Of a stretch of DNA of 64,000 bases, positions 8,220 to 15,756 are shown piece by piece. The DNA comes from JAWWBS01 sp033720815 (GTDB taxonomy: Bacteria > Pseudomonadota > Gammaproteobacteria > Natronospirales > JAJUFS01): NCBI GenBank assembly GCA_033720815.1, contig JAWWBT010000001.1:1-64000 (forward strand), given 5' to 3'. Made by a program: the position numbers and the translations under genes. The notes under the pieces are model-generated. The model made no database searches and was not told the DNA's origin. It worked only from the letters and a program-made list of their open reading frames with translations. Every line of letters starts with the position of its first letter. The first letter of the stretch is position 1.

Positions 8220-8745
8220 AGAACAGCGTTATCTCGCCGACGGTAAATCCGAACTTCGAGAATTCTGCCCTGTTTACCAGCACGTCATCTTCGTGCAGGT
8301 ACATCCAGTCGTTGAACCAGAAATTCCACGTGTCACCATCGACAGGAACCTGCAGGCTGTACTGCCAGTTAAGGGCGTTGCCGTAGGCCTCGCCTGTCGC
8401 CACACCATTCACGTCAGCGGCGCGACCTTCGTAACCATGCTCCCCGACCGGCGTGATGCGCCACTCGCGGTAGTCCGTCTCGCCGTCGTCGTAGATGAAA
8501 TCTTCCTTCAGCACGAAGACATCGCCATCCCACTCGCCGACCATGTCGACGGTAAAGCGGCGCAGCACCTCGCCCGAACGATCCTGCACGATTCCCCAGG
8601 CGCGAGTTTCGCCGGCGAAGTATTTCTCGATACGGAACTCGGGTTTTTCACCGGCATAGATTTCCGGGTCGGTCGCACAACCGCCCAGGCCGAGTGCAAT
8701 GACGATTACCGCTGCAGGCAGCAGGCGAGTGAGCAGTTTCTTCAT
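8206..8745 (-). CDS. DUF3833 family lipoprotein
   Basis: A 179-residue predicted lipoprotein: basic N-terminus, hydrophobic stretch and lipobox LGGC with Cys23. The mature part (FAGETRAWGIVQDRSGEVLRRF, then alternating strand pattern ending FTVGEITLFFKKP) matches the DUF3833, lipocalin-like beta-barrel type, which suggests binding of a lipid at the membrane surface. The ATG overlaps the stop of the MFS gene by 4 bp, so it is the last gene of the leftward FAD-DUF1365-Cfa-MFS-DUF3833 operon. The family lacks a settled biochemical role; carriage of the modified lipid made by this operon is my inference. Confidence 0.85.
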   Translation of the reverse strand: MKKLLTRLLPAAVIVIALGLGGCATDPEIYAGEKPEFRIEKYFAGETRAWGIVQDRSGEVLRRFTVDMVGEWDGDVFVLKEDFIYDDGETDYREWRITPVGEHGYEGRAADVNGVATGEAYGNALNWQYSLQVPVDGDTWNFWFNDWMYLHEDDVLVNRAEFSKFGFTVGEITLFFKKP

Positions 8746-10076
8746 GATGTCGCTCCTTGCGCACCGTTGGCAGCAATGCGATCACGCAATGCCTGCTGGC
8801 GCGCTTCGTCCAATGGAAAATCCCAGACCAGCCATGTCGAGGCCAGCTTGAACAGCACCGGCAGGCCGCCATACATCAGCGCCAGCGCCATGAGGCCGCC
8901 GTTTTCAGCGGCACCGGACTGCGGGTCAAACCCGGCCAGTTCGAGCAACGGAAAGGCAATGCCGACTGCCAGCGCGAGCGAAAGCTTCGTCGCCATGCTC
9001 CACAGGCCGAAATAGAGACCAGCCCGGCCGCCACCGCCTTCAGCGGTGTCTTCATCGACCACGTCAGCCTGGATGGATGCGGGCAGGGCCTGGTCGACAC
9101 CGAGGCTGACCCCCGACAGCACGCAGATCGCCATGAACCACCAGATATCACCCGCGCCCAGGAACGGCACCCAGACAAATACCAGCGACGCCCACAGCAT
9201 CGAGGCGATCCACACACGGTGCTTGCCGAAACGGCCGGCAAGGTTCAGCCACAACGGCAGGGACACGACTCCGGCAAGGAAGTAAACGCCGAGGTAGATT
9301 CCGGTCCATTCCTGCTTGTCGAGAACGTGATTCACGAACAGCAGGAAAAGTGAGGCGGGCAGGCCATTGGCCAGGCCGTTCAGGAGGTAGGCGACCAGCA
9401 GTCGCGTGAAGGACCGGTTCTTCTTCAGGATCTTCCAGCCATCTTTCAGGTTGACCGTTTCGGTTCGCTGGCGGGGTTCCCGGATAGCTGCAAGCAGTGC
9501 AATGACGGCAAGCGGAATCACGACAAGGAGGAACCAGGCAAGCACTCGCAATGCCTCGCCGCGTGGCACGCCCTGGTACTCGAGCACGCCGGGAATTCCC
9601 ACCGCAAGCAACGTACCCAGGATCACGAAACCTTCACGCGACACCGTGATGCGCGAGCGCACGTGGTAGTCATCGGAAATTTCTGCACCGAGCGCGGTAT
9701 ACGGCAGGATGACCAGTGTCCAGCCGAGGTAGGTGACGAGACTCCACAGCAACAGGTAGCCGGCACCGGCGTCGGTCGGCGGTACAAACAGGTACCAGCT
9801 CCCGGCCATCAGCATCGGCGCGCCGGCCAGCAACCAGGGGTAACGTCTTCCCCAGCGCGTCGGCAGGTAATCCGATGCGGTACCGATCAGGGGATCGGTG
9901 AACATGTCCACCAGCCGCGCCACCAGCAGAACGGTACCAACCGTGCCGATCGCGATGCCGATATCTTCCGCAAAGAATGTCGGGAGGTACACATAGAGCG
10001 GCAGGCCCAGCACGGCAAGCGGTACGCCGAGCAGGCCGTACGCGAGTAGCCGCGGCCAGGTAAAACGCTGTGACAT
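8742..10076 (-). CDS. MFS transporter of the GPH/MelB-like type
   Basis: Inner-membrane carrier of 444 residues with about 12 hydrophobic helices. The N-terminus RLLAYGLLGVPLAVLGLPLYVYLP and the loop DPLIGTASDYLPTRWGRRYPWL are typical of the glycoside-pentoside-hexuronide cation symporter family. The context, however, is lipid modification: its ATG shares one base with the cfa stop (TGATG), and MFS members of this type recur beside DUF1365/Cfa genes. It may move a lipid or a precursor across the membrane rather than a sugar; that is inference. The many short antisense open frames over this gene are not genes. Confidence 0.88.
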   Translation of the reverse strand: MSQRFTWPRLLAYGLLGVPLAVLGLPLYVYLPTFFAEDIGIAIGTVGTVLLVARLVDMFTDPLIGTASDYLPTRWGRRYPWLLAGAPMLMAGSWYLFVPPTDAGAGYLLLWSLVTYLGWTLVILPYTALGAEISDDYHVRSRITVSREGFVILGTLLAVGIPGVLEYQGVPRGEALRVLAWFLLVVIPLAVIALLAAIREPRQRTETVNLKDGWKILKKNRSFTRLLVAYLLNGLANGLPASLFLLFVNHVLDKQEWTGIYLGVYFLAGVVSLPLWLNLAGRFGKHRVWIASMLWASLVFVWVPFLGAGDIWWFMAICVLSGVSLGVDQALPASIQADVVDEDTAEGGGGRAGLYFGLWSMATKLSLALAVGIAFPLLELAGFDPQSGAAENGGLMALALMYGGLPVLFKLASTWLVWDFPLDEARQQALRDRIAANGAQGATS

Positions 10077-11308
10077 CAGGAAGCCTCGCGCTCAAGCACG
10101 ACCTGCATCACATCGGTGCGGTGATTGCGAAAGCCTGTTTCGCAATACTTCAGGTAGTAGTGCCACATGCGCAGGAAGCGTTCATCGAAACCCTGCGCGA
10201 TGATGTGGTCACGCACTGCGAAGACGCGCTTGTTCCAGCGCGAAAGCGTTTCCGCATAATCGAGGCCGTAGAATTCGCGCGCTGTTCTCTTGAGGCCGGC
10301 CTTTGCGGCAACACGATCGAAAACGCGCGGTGATGGCAGCATGCCGCCGGGGAAGATATAGCGCTGGATGAAATCGACACCCTTGCGGTAGCTGTTGAAA
10401 TCATCGTCATCAATGGTGATGACCTGGAGGGCTGCACGACCACCCGGCTTGAGTCGCTCGCGCACGGTGCGGAAATAGGACGGCCAGTATTCTTCTCCTA
10501 CAGCCTCGAACATCTCGCAGCTGGCGATGGCATCAAACTGGCCCTCGGTATCGCGATAGTCCTGCAGGCGGAATTCGATGCGATCGGCAACGCCCACCTG
10601 CTCGGCACGTGCGCGCGCCTCTTCAAGCTGCTCGGTCGACAAGGTGATCGAGGTTACCCGGCAACCGGTAGCCTTCACGGCTTCGATCGCGAAGCCACCC
10701 CAGCCGGAACCGATCTCGAGCAGGTGCGAATCCGCGGTCAATTGCAGCGGTTCGCGCAGGCGACGGTACTTTTCCCGCTGCGCTGATTCGAGGTCCTGGT
10801 CATCGGCGGTGAAGATCGCCGATGAATACGTCATCGTTTCATCAAGCCACAGGCGATAGAAATCGTTACCAAGGTCGTAGTGGTACGAAATGTTGTCACG
10901 ACTCTTCGATTTCGAGTTGCGACGACGCCAGTGGTAGATCACGTCCGCGATACGCGCGAGCCACTTGCCCGCTTCGACGCCCTGCAGTTCGTCACGATTG
11001 GTATCGAGCACGGTAAGCAGGTCGAGCAGTTTCGGCGTATCCCAGTCGCCCTCCATGTAGCCTTCGGCGAAACCCAGGTCACCACGGCGAAGAATGCGGC
11101 TGACTGCCGCTTCGTCCCGGATCACCCAGCGAGCAAATGGATGATTGCCCGTTTCACCTTCCGGCTGGCCGAGGACCACCTTCGCGCCACCAGGCAACTG
11201 CAACTCGATACCGCCCTTCTTCAGGCGCGACAGCGCGGCCAGCAACAGGCGTACCGGCAGGGACTGCCGTTCATCAAGACCGATAATCAGTGACCGTTCG
11301 TTCTGCAT
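10076..11308 (-). CDS. Cyclopropane-fatty-acid-synthase-like SAM methyltransferase
   Basis: Transfers a methyl or methylene from S-adenosylmethionine to unsaturated acyl chains of membrane phospholipids. The 410-residue protein has an N-terminal lipid-binding domain (about 1-130), then the bicarbonate/substrate segment SYHYDLGNDFYRLWLD and the SAM loop LLEIGSGWGGF near residues 196-206; CEMFEAVGEEYW follows as expected. It is COG2230-like but, by context (FAD oxidoreductase plus DUF1365), probably belongs to the subgroup that methylates acyl chains in the furan-fatty-acid pathway rather than housekeeping Cfa. It overlaps DUF1365 by 22 bp. The symbol cfa is withheld for that reason. Confidence 0.9.
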   Translation of the reverse strand: MQNERSLIIGLDERQSLPVRLLLAALSRLKKGGIELQLPGGAKVVLGQPEGETGNHPFARWVIRDEAAVSRILRRGDLGFAEGYMEGDWDTPKLLDLLTVLDTNRDELQGVEAGKWLARIADVIYHWRRRNSKSKSRDNISYHYDLGNDFYRLWLDETMTYSSAIFTADDQDLESAQREKYRRLREPLQLTADSHLLEIGSGWGGFAIEAVKATGCRVTSITLSTEQLEEARARAEQVGVADRIEFRLQDYRDTEGQFDAIASCEMFEAVGEEYWPSYFRTVRERLKPGGRAALQVITIDDDDFNSYRKGVDFIQRYIFPGGMLPSPRVFDRVAAKAGLKRTAREFYGLDYAETLSRWNKRVFAVRDHIIAQGFDERFLRMWHYYLKYCETGFRNHRTDVMQVVLEREAS

Positions 11309-12069
11309 GCTTCCGTGACCTCGTGCGCCGGGGGTTCCGGCTTGCGGTGAAAACGTGCACCCCTTAGCCAGAGCTTCAGGGCTTGCCAGTGGATCATCGC
11401 GACAACCTTAATGGTCATCAGCGGCACAGCGAAAAAGGCGCGCAACAGCTGCATATCGGTAAGCGGCACACGGTGACCGCTCAGGGTCGCCACGAGCATG
11501 CGCTCGCCTTCTTCGTATTCGTCAATCAGCACGCGCATCTGCTGGCCGGGCGCGGCGATGGTGAAGCGATATTCCATACCCATGCCGATGAAGGGCGAAA
11601 CATGGAACTGCTTCTTAACACTGTAGACCGTACCCTCGCGCAACGCTGAGCCATCCGGTTCGGCGACAAGGTAGTGATGCTTTTCACCGAACGTATTGCG
11701 CACCTCGTAGATCACGGCACGCAGGCTGCCGTCGCGGTGATGGCAGAACCACAGGCTGAGCGGGTTGAACACGAATCCGAGAACGCGCGGAAAGCACAGC
11801 AATTCGATCTTGCCGCCATCGAGTCCGATACCCTTGCGTGCCAGCAACGTCACGGCCCAGTGGCGCAGGTCACCGCCATCTGCCGGGCCATGATCCTTCG
11901 GGTGGAAGCTGAACAGGTTGAAGCCACCCACCGAAAAAAGACGCATGCGAGTCGCAAGCTCTCCCAGGCGATCGATATCGACAAGCAGGCTGAACACGCG
12001 ATAGACGAAGCGGTAACGCTTCGGGATCAGTCGCATGTGCATCACCTTGCTGCGGTAGAGCGCGTTCAT
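11287..12069 (-). CDS. DUF1365 family protein
   Basis: A 260-residue protein of the DUF1365 (COG3496) family, found almost always between a FAD amine-oxidase-like gene and a Cfa-like gene, as here. Family signs are the N-terminal MNALYRSKVMHMRLIPKRYRF, the segment CFPRVLGFVFNPLSLWFC and KKQFHVSPFI. No catalytic residues are established. A hydrophobic patch near LLRAFFAVPLMTIKVVAMIHW suggests membrane contact. The open frame extends upstream, but ATG 12069, 1 bp after the FAD gene's stop, gives the family N-terminus. It probably works with the flavoprotein and methylase on the same acyl chain. Confidence 0.9.
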   Translation of the reverse strand: MNALYRSKVMHMRLIPKRYRFVYRVFSLLVDIDRLGELATRMRLFSVGGFNLFSFHPKDHGPADGGDLRHWAVTLLARKGIGLDGGKIELLCFPRVLGFVFNPLSLWFCHHRDGSLRAVIYEVRNTFGEKHHYLVAEPDGSALREGTVYSVKKQFHVSPFIGMGMEYRFTIAAPGQQMRVLIDEYEEGERMLVATLSGHRVPLTDMQLLRAFFAVPLMTIKVVAMIHWQALKLWLRGARFHRKPEPPAHEVTEACRTNGH

Positions 12070-12070
12070 G

Positions 12071-13408
12071 TCAGCTTGCCTTCCGGAACTCTGGCACTTC
12101 CACACCGGAATCGGTTTCATTCCACGGTGGCCGCAACCCGAAGTGCTCGGCCACTCGCACGGCAGAGCGGAAACCATCCTCATGGAAACCATAGCCAGTC
12201 CACGCGCCGGCAAAGTAGAGATGCGGCCCCTGGATGTCGTCGAGCCGCTGCTGGGCTGCAACCGCTGATGAGTCGAACACGGGGTGCTGGTAAGTAGCCC
12301 GATACATGACCTTGTCCGGGTCGGGTTCTCGCAGCGGGTTCAGGGACACGATGTAGTGGCGATCGGACTCGATCGACTGCAACCGGTTCATCCAGTAGCT
12401 GACGGAAACATCGCCGCTGCCGTCCATTGCGTCATCGGCGAGGTAATTCCAGGACGACCATGCGAGGCGCCGCTGCGGCATGAGGGACGTGTCGCTGTGC
12501 AGGAAGGCTTCGTTGGGTTGTGTCTGGAACGCACCCAGCAATTCACGTTCGCGCTCGTTCGCATCCTGCATCATGGCCAGCGCCTGCGGTGCATGACAGG
12601 CAAGCACGACACGATCGAACGTGTCGCTGCGGCCGTCCGCGCTGGTCACCGTGACGGCATCGGCTTCGCGCCTGACAGCGACTACCGGCGTCGCGATTCG
12701 CACTTCGCCCGGAAAATCCGCCAGCAGGCGCTTGATGTATTCGTGGCTGCCGCCCACAACGGTACGCCACTGCGGTCGATTATTGACGCTGAGCAGGCCG
12801 TGGTTTTCGAAGAACTTCGCGAAACTCCTGGCAGGAAACTTCAGCATGGTGTCGGCCGGGCAACTCCAGATCGCGCCGCCCATGGGCAGGAGGTAGTGGT
12901 ATCGGAAACGCGCGGAAAAACGGCCGGCATCGAGGTATTCACCCAGCGTCTGCTCGCCGAATCCGTCGCTGGCCAGGGTCGCGAGCGTTTCACGATTGAA
13001 GCGGAGAATTTCCAGCAGCATCCGCCAGTGGCGTGGTCGCAGGAGATTGCGACGCTGCGCGAAGAGCGTGTTCAGGTTGTCGCCGGCGTACTCCAGCGCA
13101 CCTTCGGCGATGCTTACGCCAAAGGACATGTCGGAGGCCTGCGTCGGCACCTTGAGCCAGTTGAACAGGGCGGTCAGCAGCGGATAGTTCTTCTCGTTGT
13201 ACACGATAAAGCCCGTATCGACCGACACCTCACCACCGCGCTCACGAACGGTCACCGTGTTCGTGTGGCCACCGAGGCGCTCCGCAGATTCGTAAAGCGT
13301 GACATCGTGCCCGCGCGACAGCAGCCAGGCACTGCCGAGGCCACTAATGCCTGCGCCAATGACCGCGACGCGTTCTCGCGTTCCGTGAGAGCTGTATTCC
13401 CGTGACAT
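12071..13408 (-). CDS. FAD-dependent amine-oxidase-like oxidoreductase (COG2907 type)
   Basis: Flavoprotein of 445 residues with the Rossmann FAD loop VIGAGISGLGSAWLL at about 16-30, an ADP-ribose acid at the end of strand 2 (LYES) and the C-terminal FAD segment LYFAGAWTGYGFHEDGFRSA. It resembles phytoene-desaturase/amine-oxidase-like desaturases. In Rhodobacter-type clusters a flavoprotein desaturase acts with a Cfa-like methylase in furan fatty acid formation; that role is likely but unproven here. It is the first gene of the five-gene leftward operon; AGGA lies 7 nt before the ATG and TGTACA repeats lie 22-97 bp upstream, so control by the CarH-like regulator is expected. Confidence 0.88.
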   Translation of the reverse strand: MSREYSSHGTRERVAVIGAGISGLGSAWLLSRGHDVTLYESAERLGGHTNTVTVRERGGEVSVDTGFIVYNEKNYPLLTALFNWLKVPTQASDMSFGVSIAEGALEYAGDNLNTLFAQRRNLLRPRHWRMLLEILRFNRETLATLASDGFGEQTLGEYLDAGRFSARFRYHYLLPMGGAIWSCPADTMLKFPARSFAKFFENHGLLSVNNRPQWRTVVGGSHEYIKRLLADFPGEVRIATPVVAVRREADAVTVTSADGRSDTFDRVVLACHAPQALAMMQDANERERELLGAFQTQPNEAFLHSDTSLMPQRRLAWSSWNYLADDAMDGSGDVSVSYWMNRLQSIESDRHYIVSLNPLREPDPDKVMYRATYQHPVFDSSAVAAQQRLDDIQGPHLYFAGAWTGYGFHEDGFRSAVRVAEHFGLRPPWNETDSGVEVPEFRKAS

Positions 13409-13418
13409 GAGGTGTTCC

Positions 13419-13446
13419 TGTCAATAATTTGTACAGTTCTTGTACA
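13419..13446 (-). promoter_or_regulatory. Tandem TGTACA repeats at 11-bp phase upstream of the FAD operon
   Basis: TGTACA occurs at 13430-13435 and 13441-13446, with a weaker TGTCAA at 13419-13424, each 11 bp apart. The phase equals that of the TATACA repeats at the regulator's own promoter. The site lies 11-38 bp from the start codon in an AT-rich stretch. I read it as a CarH-type operator. Confidence 0.6.
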
Positions 13447-13480
13447 ATAATAGCTCACTATAAAGCAAGATATATTCACG

Positions 13481-13504
13481 CATGTACAAGTTTTCTTGTA
13501 CATG
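13481..13504. promoter_or_regulatory. Perfect 24-bp palindrome built from two TGTACA sites
   Basis: Ten-base arms CATGTACAAG and CTTGTACATG flank TTTT without a mismatch. The arms contain TGTACA at 13483 and 13497. It lies 73-96 bp upstream of the FAD gene, where a repressor or activator could bind. It is too AT-rich to be a convincing terminator of the reductase gene. Confidence 0.6.
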
Positions 13505-13600
13505 CAGCGCCATACCTGCTGCGACGCAACAGGCATGGCGCAAGACAGGGAACGCGGGAATTCGAGGTCTGGCGGCTGGTTGCGGCGCCGGGGATGGTGA

Positions 13601-14572
13601 CTACCGACCCGGCGAGACAGCCGGTGAAGCGAATTCGTCAAAGTGAATGTCGCGGGCAGACGCGCCGGAAAGAAAGATGCGCTGGCGTAACCGCCCGACC
13701 ACGCCCGGCGCTCCACACAACATGACCTTGAATCCGGCGAGGTCAGGAAGGTCCTCGAACAACCGTTTCTCTACCGACGTTTCACCGCTGCGATCGCGGC
13801 CCACGCAGGGTGTGTAGCGAACACCCTGAAATTCCATGGCGATGGTGCTGAGAAATTCATCGAATACGAGGTCCGCCGACTCTCGAACACCGTGGTAGAT
13901 GCTGACGGGCCCGACCTGGCCGCTGCGCAAGGCATCGCGCAATACACCGGTGAGGGGCGCCATGCCGACGCCCGACCCGACCAGCAACAAGGGCTGTTCG
14001 CACCCATCGGCGTGAAAGAAGCAGTCTCCGGCAGGGCCCCGGAAGCTCAGCATTTCTCCGCGACACAGGTCATTGGCCAGCCAGTGACTCATGTACCCAT
14101 CCGGCAGGATCCGCACATAACACTCGAGCCAGTCGTCTTCCCCTGGCAGGCTGGTCAGCGAATAGGCACGGCCCACCGACTCGTCACGCCAGATCGAAAT
14201 GTACTGTCCGGCCCGGTAATCGAATCCTTCCGGCCGCTCGAATCTCAATCGCAGGATATCGTGCGATACGCGTACGCTTGAAATGACAGTCGCTGACCAT
14301 TTCAGCGTGTCATGATCCGGCCGGACACACGTGATATCTGCCCCGGACCGTGCCTGGCAGGCCAGGAAGTGCCCGCTGAGCCTCAAGCCCTCTGAAAGTC
14401 CCGCCTGCGCTTCTGCAGGAGGCGTACCCTCGACAGCCCGCACCATGCACGTCTGGCAGTTGCCGCTCCGGCAACCGAAAGACAGCCACTCCCCGGCCGC
14501 ATGAATGGCATCGAGCACCGACTCCCCACCGTTTACGGGGATTTCCTTGCCTTCGAAGACCAACCGTCTCAT
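13601..14572 (-). CDS. 2Fe-2S ferredoxin / FAD / NAD(P)H oxidoreductase
   Basis: Electron-transfer flavoenzyme of 323 residues. The N-terminal plant-type ferredoxin domain has the cluster ligands Cys34, Cys39, Cys42 and Cys72 (CRSGNCQTC plus ACQA). The FAD-binding domain (about 95-190) contains RAYSLTS, and the NAD(P) domain has LLLVGSGVGMAPLTG. The ATG is 1 bp after the stop of the truncated haemoglobin, so both are made from one mRNA. The natural inference is that it reduces the globin haem, as the reductase half of flavohaemoglobin does for nitric-oxide dioxygenation. It could instead serve an oxygenase elsewhere. It has no signal peptide. Confidence 0.9.
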   Translation of the reverse strand: MRRLVFEGKEIPVNGGESVLDAIHAAGEWLSFGCRSGNCQTCMVRAVEGTPPAEAQAGLSEGLRLSGHFLACQARSGADITCVRPDHDTLKWSATVISSVRVSHDILRLRFERPEGFDYRAGQYISIWRDESVGRAYSLTSLPGEDDWLECYVRILPDGYMSHWLANDLCRGEMLSFRGPAGDCFFHADGCEQPLLLVGSGVGMAPLTGVLRDALRSGQVGPVSIYHGVRESADLVFDEFLSTIAMEFQGVRYTPCVGRDRSGETSVEKRLFEDLPDLAGFKVMLCGAPGVVGRLRQRIFLSGASARDIHFDEFASPAVSPGR

Positions 14573-14573
14573 G

Positions 14574-14942
14574 TCAGAGATTCAGCACGTCGTCGTGAAC
14601 GGAAAGAGCGATCGCCTTCACTTCGGCAATATCCTCATTCGCCACGCCGAGTTCCGCACAGGTATCGAGCAGGTGCTCAACCACCGCCACGAAGTGGGCT
14701 TCTGCCATGCCCTGTTCCACGAATCGCTTGTGGGCATCCCGCAGGGCGCGCCCGTCATAGTGGTTCGGTCCGCCAAACGCCATGGTCAGGAAGGCACGTT
14801 GCCGTGCCACCTGGCGTTGCATGTCGGTGAATTCGAAAAACGGTGCCAGCAACGGGTCACTGAGCACCTTGCGGTAGAAGATATCGACGGCCTGCTCGAC
14901 GGCCACCTGGCCGCCGATGCGTTCATAAAGGGACTGGGTCAT
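14574..14942 (-). CDS. Group 1 truncated haemoglobin
   Basis: A 122-residue 2-on-2 globin. It starts TQSLYERIGG, with DIFYRKVLSDPLLAPFF and FLTMAFGGPNHYDG, as in group 1. The proximal histidine is His71 (RDAHKRF). His116 in the C-terminal VHDDVLN aligns with His117 of the cyanobacterial globin GlbN, which there bonds covalently to a haem vinyl; the distal His46 of GlbN is replaced by Ala. Likely roles are O2 or NO handling. It is coupled to the ferredoxin reductase 1 bp downstream. Its GAGG ribosome site lies inside a predicted hairpin. Confidence 0.93.
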   Translation of the reverse strand: MTQSLYERIGGQVAVEQAVDIFYRKVLSDPLLAPFFEFTDMQRQVARQRAFLTMAFGGPNHYDGRALRDAHKRFVEQGMAEAHFVAVVEHLLDTCAELGVANEDIAEVKAIALSVHDDVLNL

Positions 14943-14947
14943 CCGGA

Positions 14948-14975
14948 TGCCTCGTCACGTGTAAGTGTCGAGGCA
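14948..14975 (-). promoter_or_regulatory. Leader hairpin covering the globin ribosome-binding site
   Basis: In the minus-strand mRNA, TGCCTCG and CGAGGCA form a 7-bp stem with a 14-nt loop. The Shine-Dalgarno GAGG (14950-14953) is in the 3' arm, 7 nt before the ATG. It could limit translation until melted or bound. Confidence 0.35.
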
Positions 14976-15090
14976 AATTAGCGAGCAATATTTCCCGGAA
15001 CCATCGGGGATGACCGGAGTTCAACTTCCGGCCGAGTGAAAGGATTTCCTCTACAGGGTGGAATATCGCCTTGCGAATAATTCCAGTACT

Positions 15091-15756
15091 TCAGCCCGCA
15101 TCGGCGCTGGCAGCAGTACCCGCTCCCTGTTGCTCGAGCAGCGGCTGCAGGCCGGGCCAGACGTAGTCGAGCATCAGTGGTTGCGCATCCGCATTGGGGT
15201 GCACGCCATCGTCCTGCATCAGTTCGGGATTCAGGGCAACTTCCTCGCGGACGAAGTGAACCATTGGAACTTGCTCGGCTTCCGCGAGGTCACTGTAGAG
15301 TTGGCGAAAATCGCGGGTATAGTCGGGGCCGTAGTTTGCGGGCAGGCGGATCCCCAGCAACAGCACATCTGCACCGGCCTCCCGGCTCATCGCGATCATC
15401 TGCTCGAGGTTGCCACGCAGCTCCGCAAGCGGCAGGCCTCGCAGGCCATCATTGCCGCCGATCTCGATGATGACGATGTCGGGATCATGAACATCAAGTG
15501 CCCGCGGCAGCCGGGCCAGCGCGCCGCGACTGGTGTCGCCACTGATGCTGGCATTGACGACATCGTAGCCGCGCTCGTTTTCCGCCAATCGGTCCTCCAG
15601 CAGCTTGACCCACGACTCGCCCGGTCGCAGGCCGTAGCCTGCGCTGAGCGAGTCGCCGACCACGAGGATGGTAGGCTGCTCTTCAGCAGCAAGAGCCGAA
15701 GCTGGCAAGGCAACGACGAACAGTAACCACACCCACTGGAAAAGGAATCGCTTCAT
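15091..15756 (-). CDS. tesA: Periplasmic GDSL esterase/thioesterase I (TesA)
   Basis: Multifunctional acyl-CoA thioesterase, arylesterase and lysophospholipase of the SGNH family, exported to the periplasm. The 221-residue precursor has a signal peptide ending near ALAA (residues 21-24). Mature blocks are GDSLSAGYGL (Ser36), GGND and DGVHPN with the catalytic Asp-His. GGAG lies 5-6 nt before the ATG. It is divergent from ybbA as in E. coli, but here the two start codons share two bases, so neither gene has its own upstream intergenic DNA. It may recycle acyl chains released from phospholipids. Confidence 0.94.
   Translation of the reverse strand: MKRFLFQWVWLLFVVALPASALAAEEQPTILVVGDSLSAGYGLRPGESWVKLLEDRLAENERGYDVVNASISGDTSRGALARLPRALDVHDPDIVIIEIGGNDGLRGLPLAELRGNLEQMIAMSREAGADVLLLGIRLPANYGPDYTRDFRQLYSDLAEAEQVPMVHFVREEVALNPELMQDDGVHPNADAQPLMLDYVWPGLQPLLEQQGAGTAASADAG

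Noticed and set aside
12284..13405. 373-residue open frame opposite the FAD oxidoreductase
   Set aside because: No recognisable protein sequence and complete overlap with a clear flavoprotein.
13481..13504. Palindrome as terminator of the reductase gene
   Set aside because: The stem is AT-rich with a TTTT loop and no T-tract, and its sequence repeats the TGTACA motif of nearby sites.
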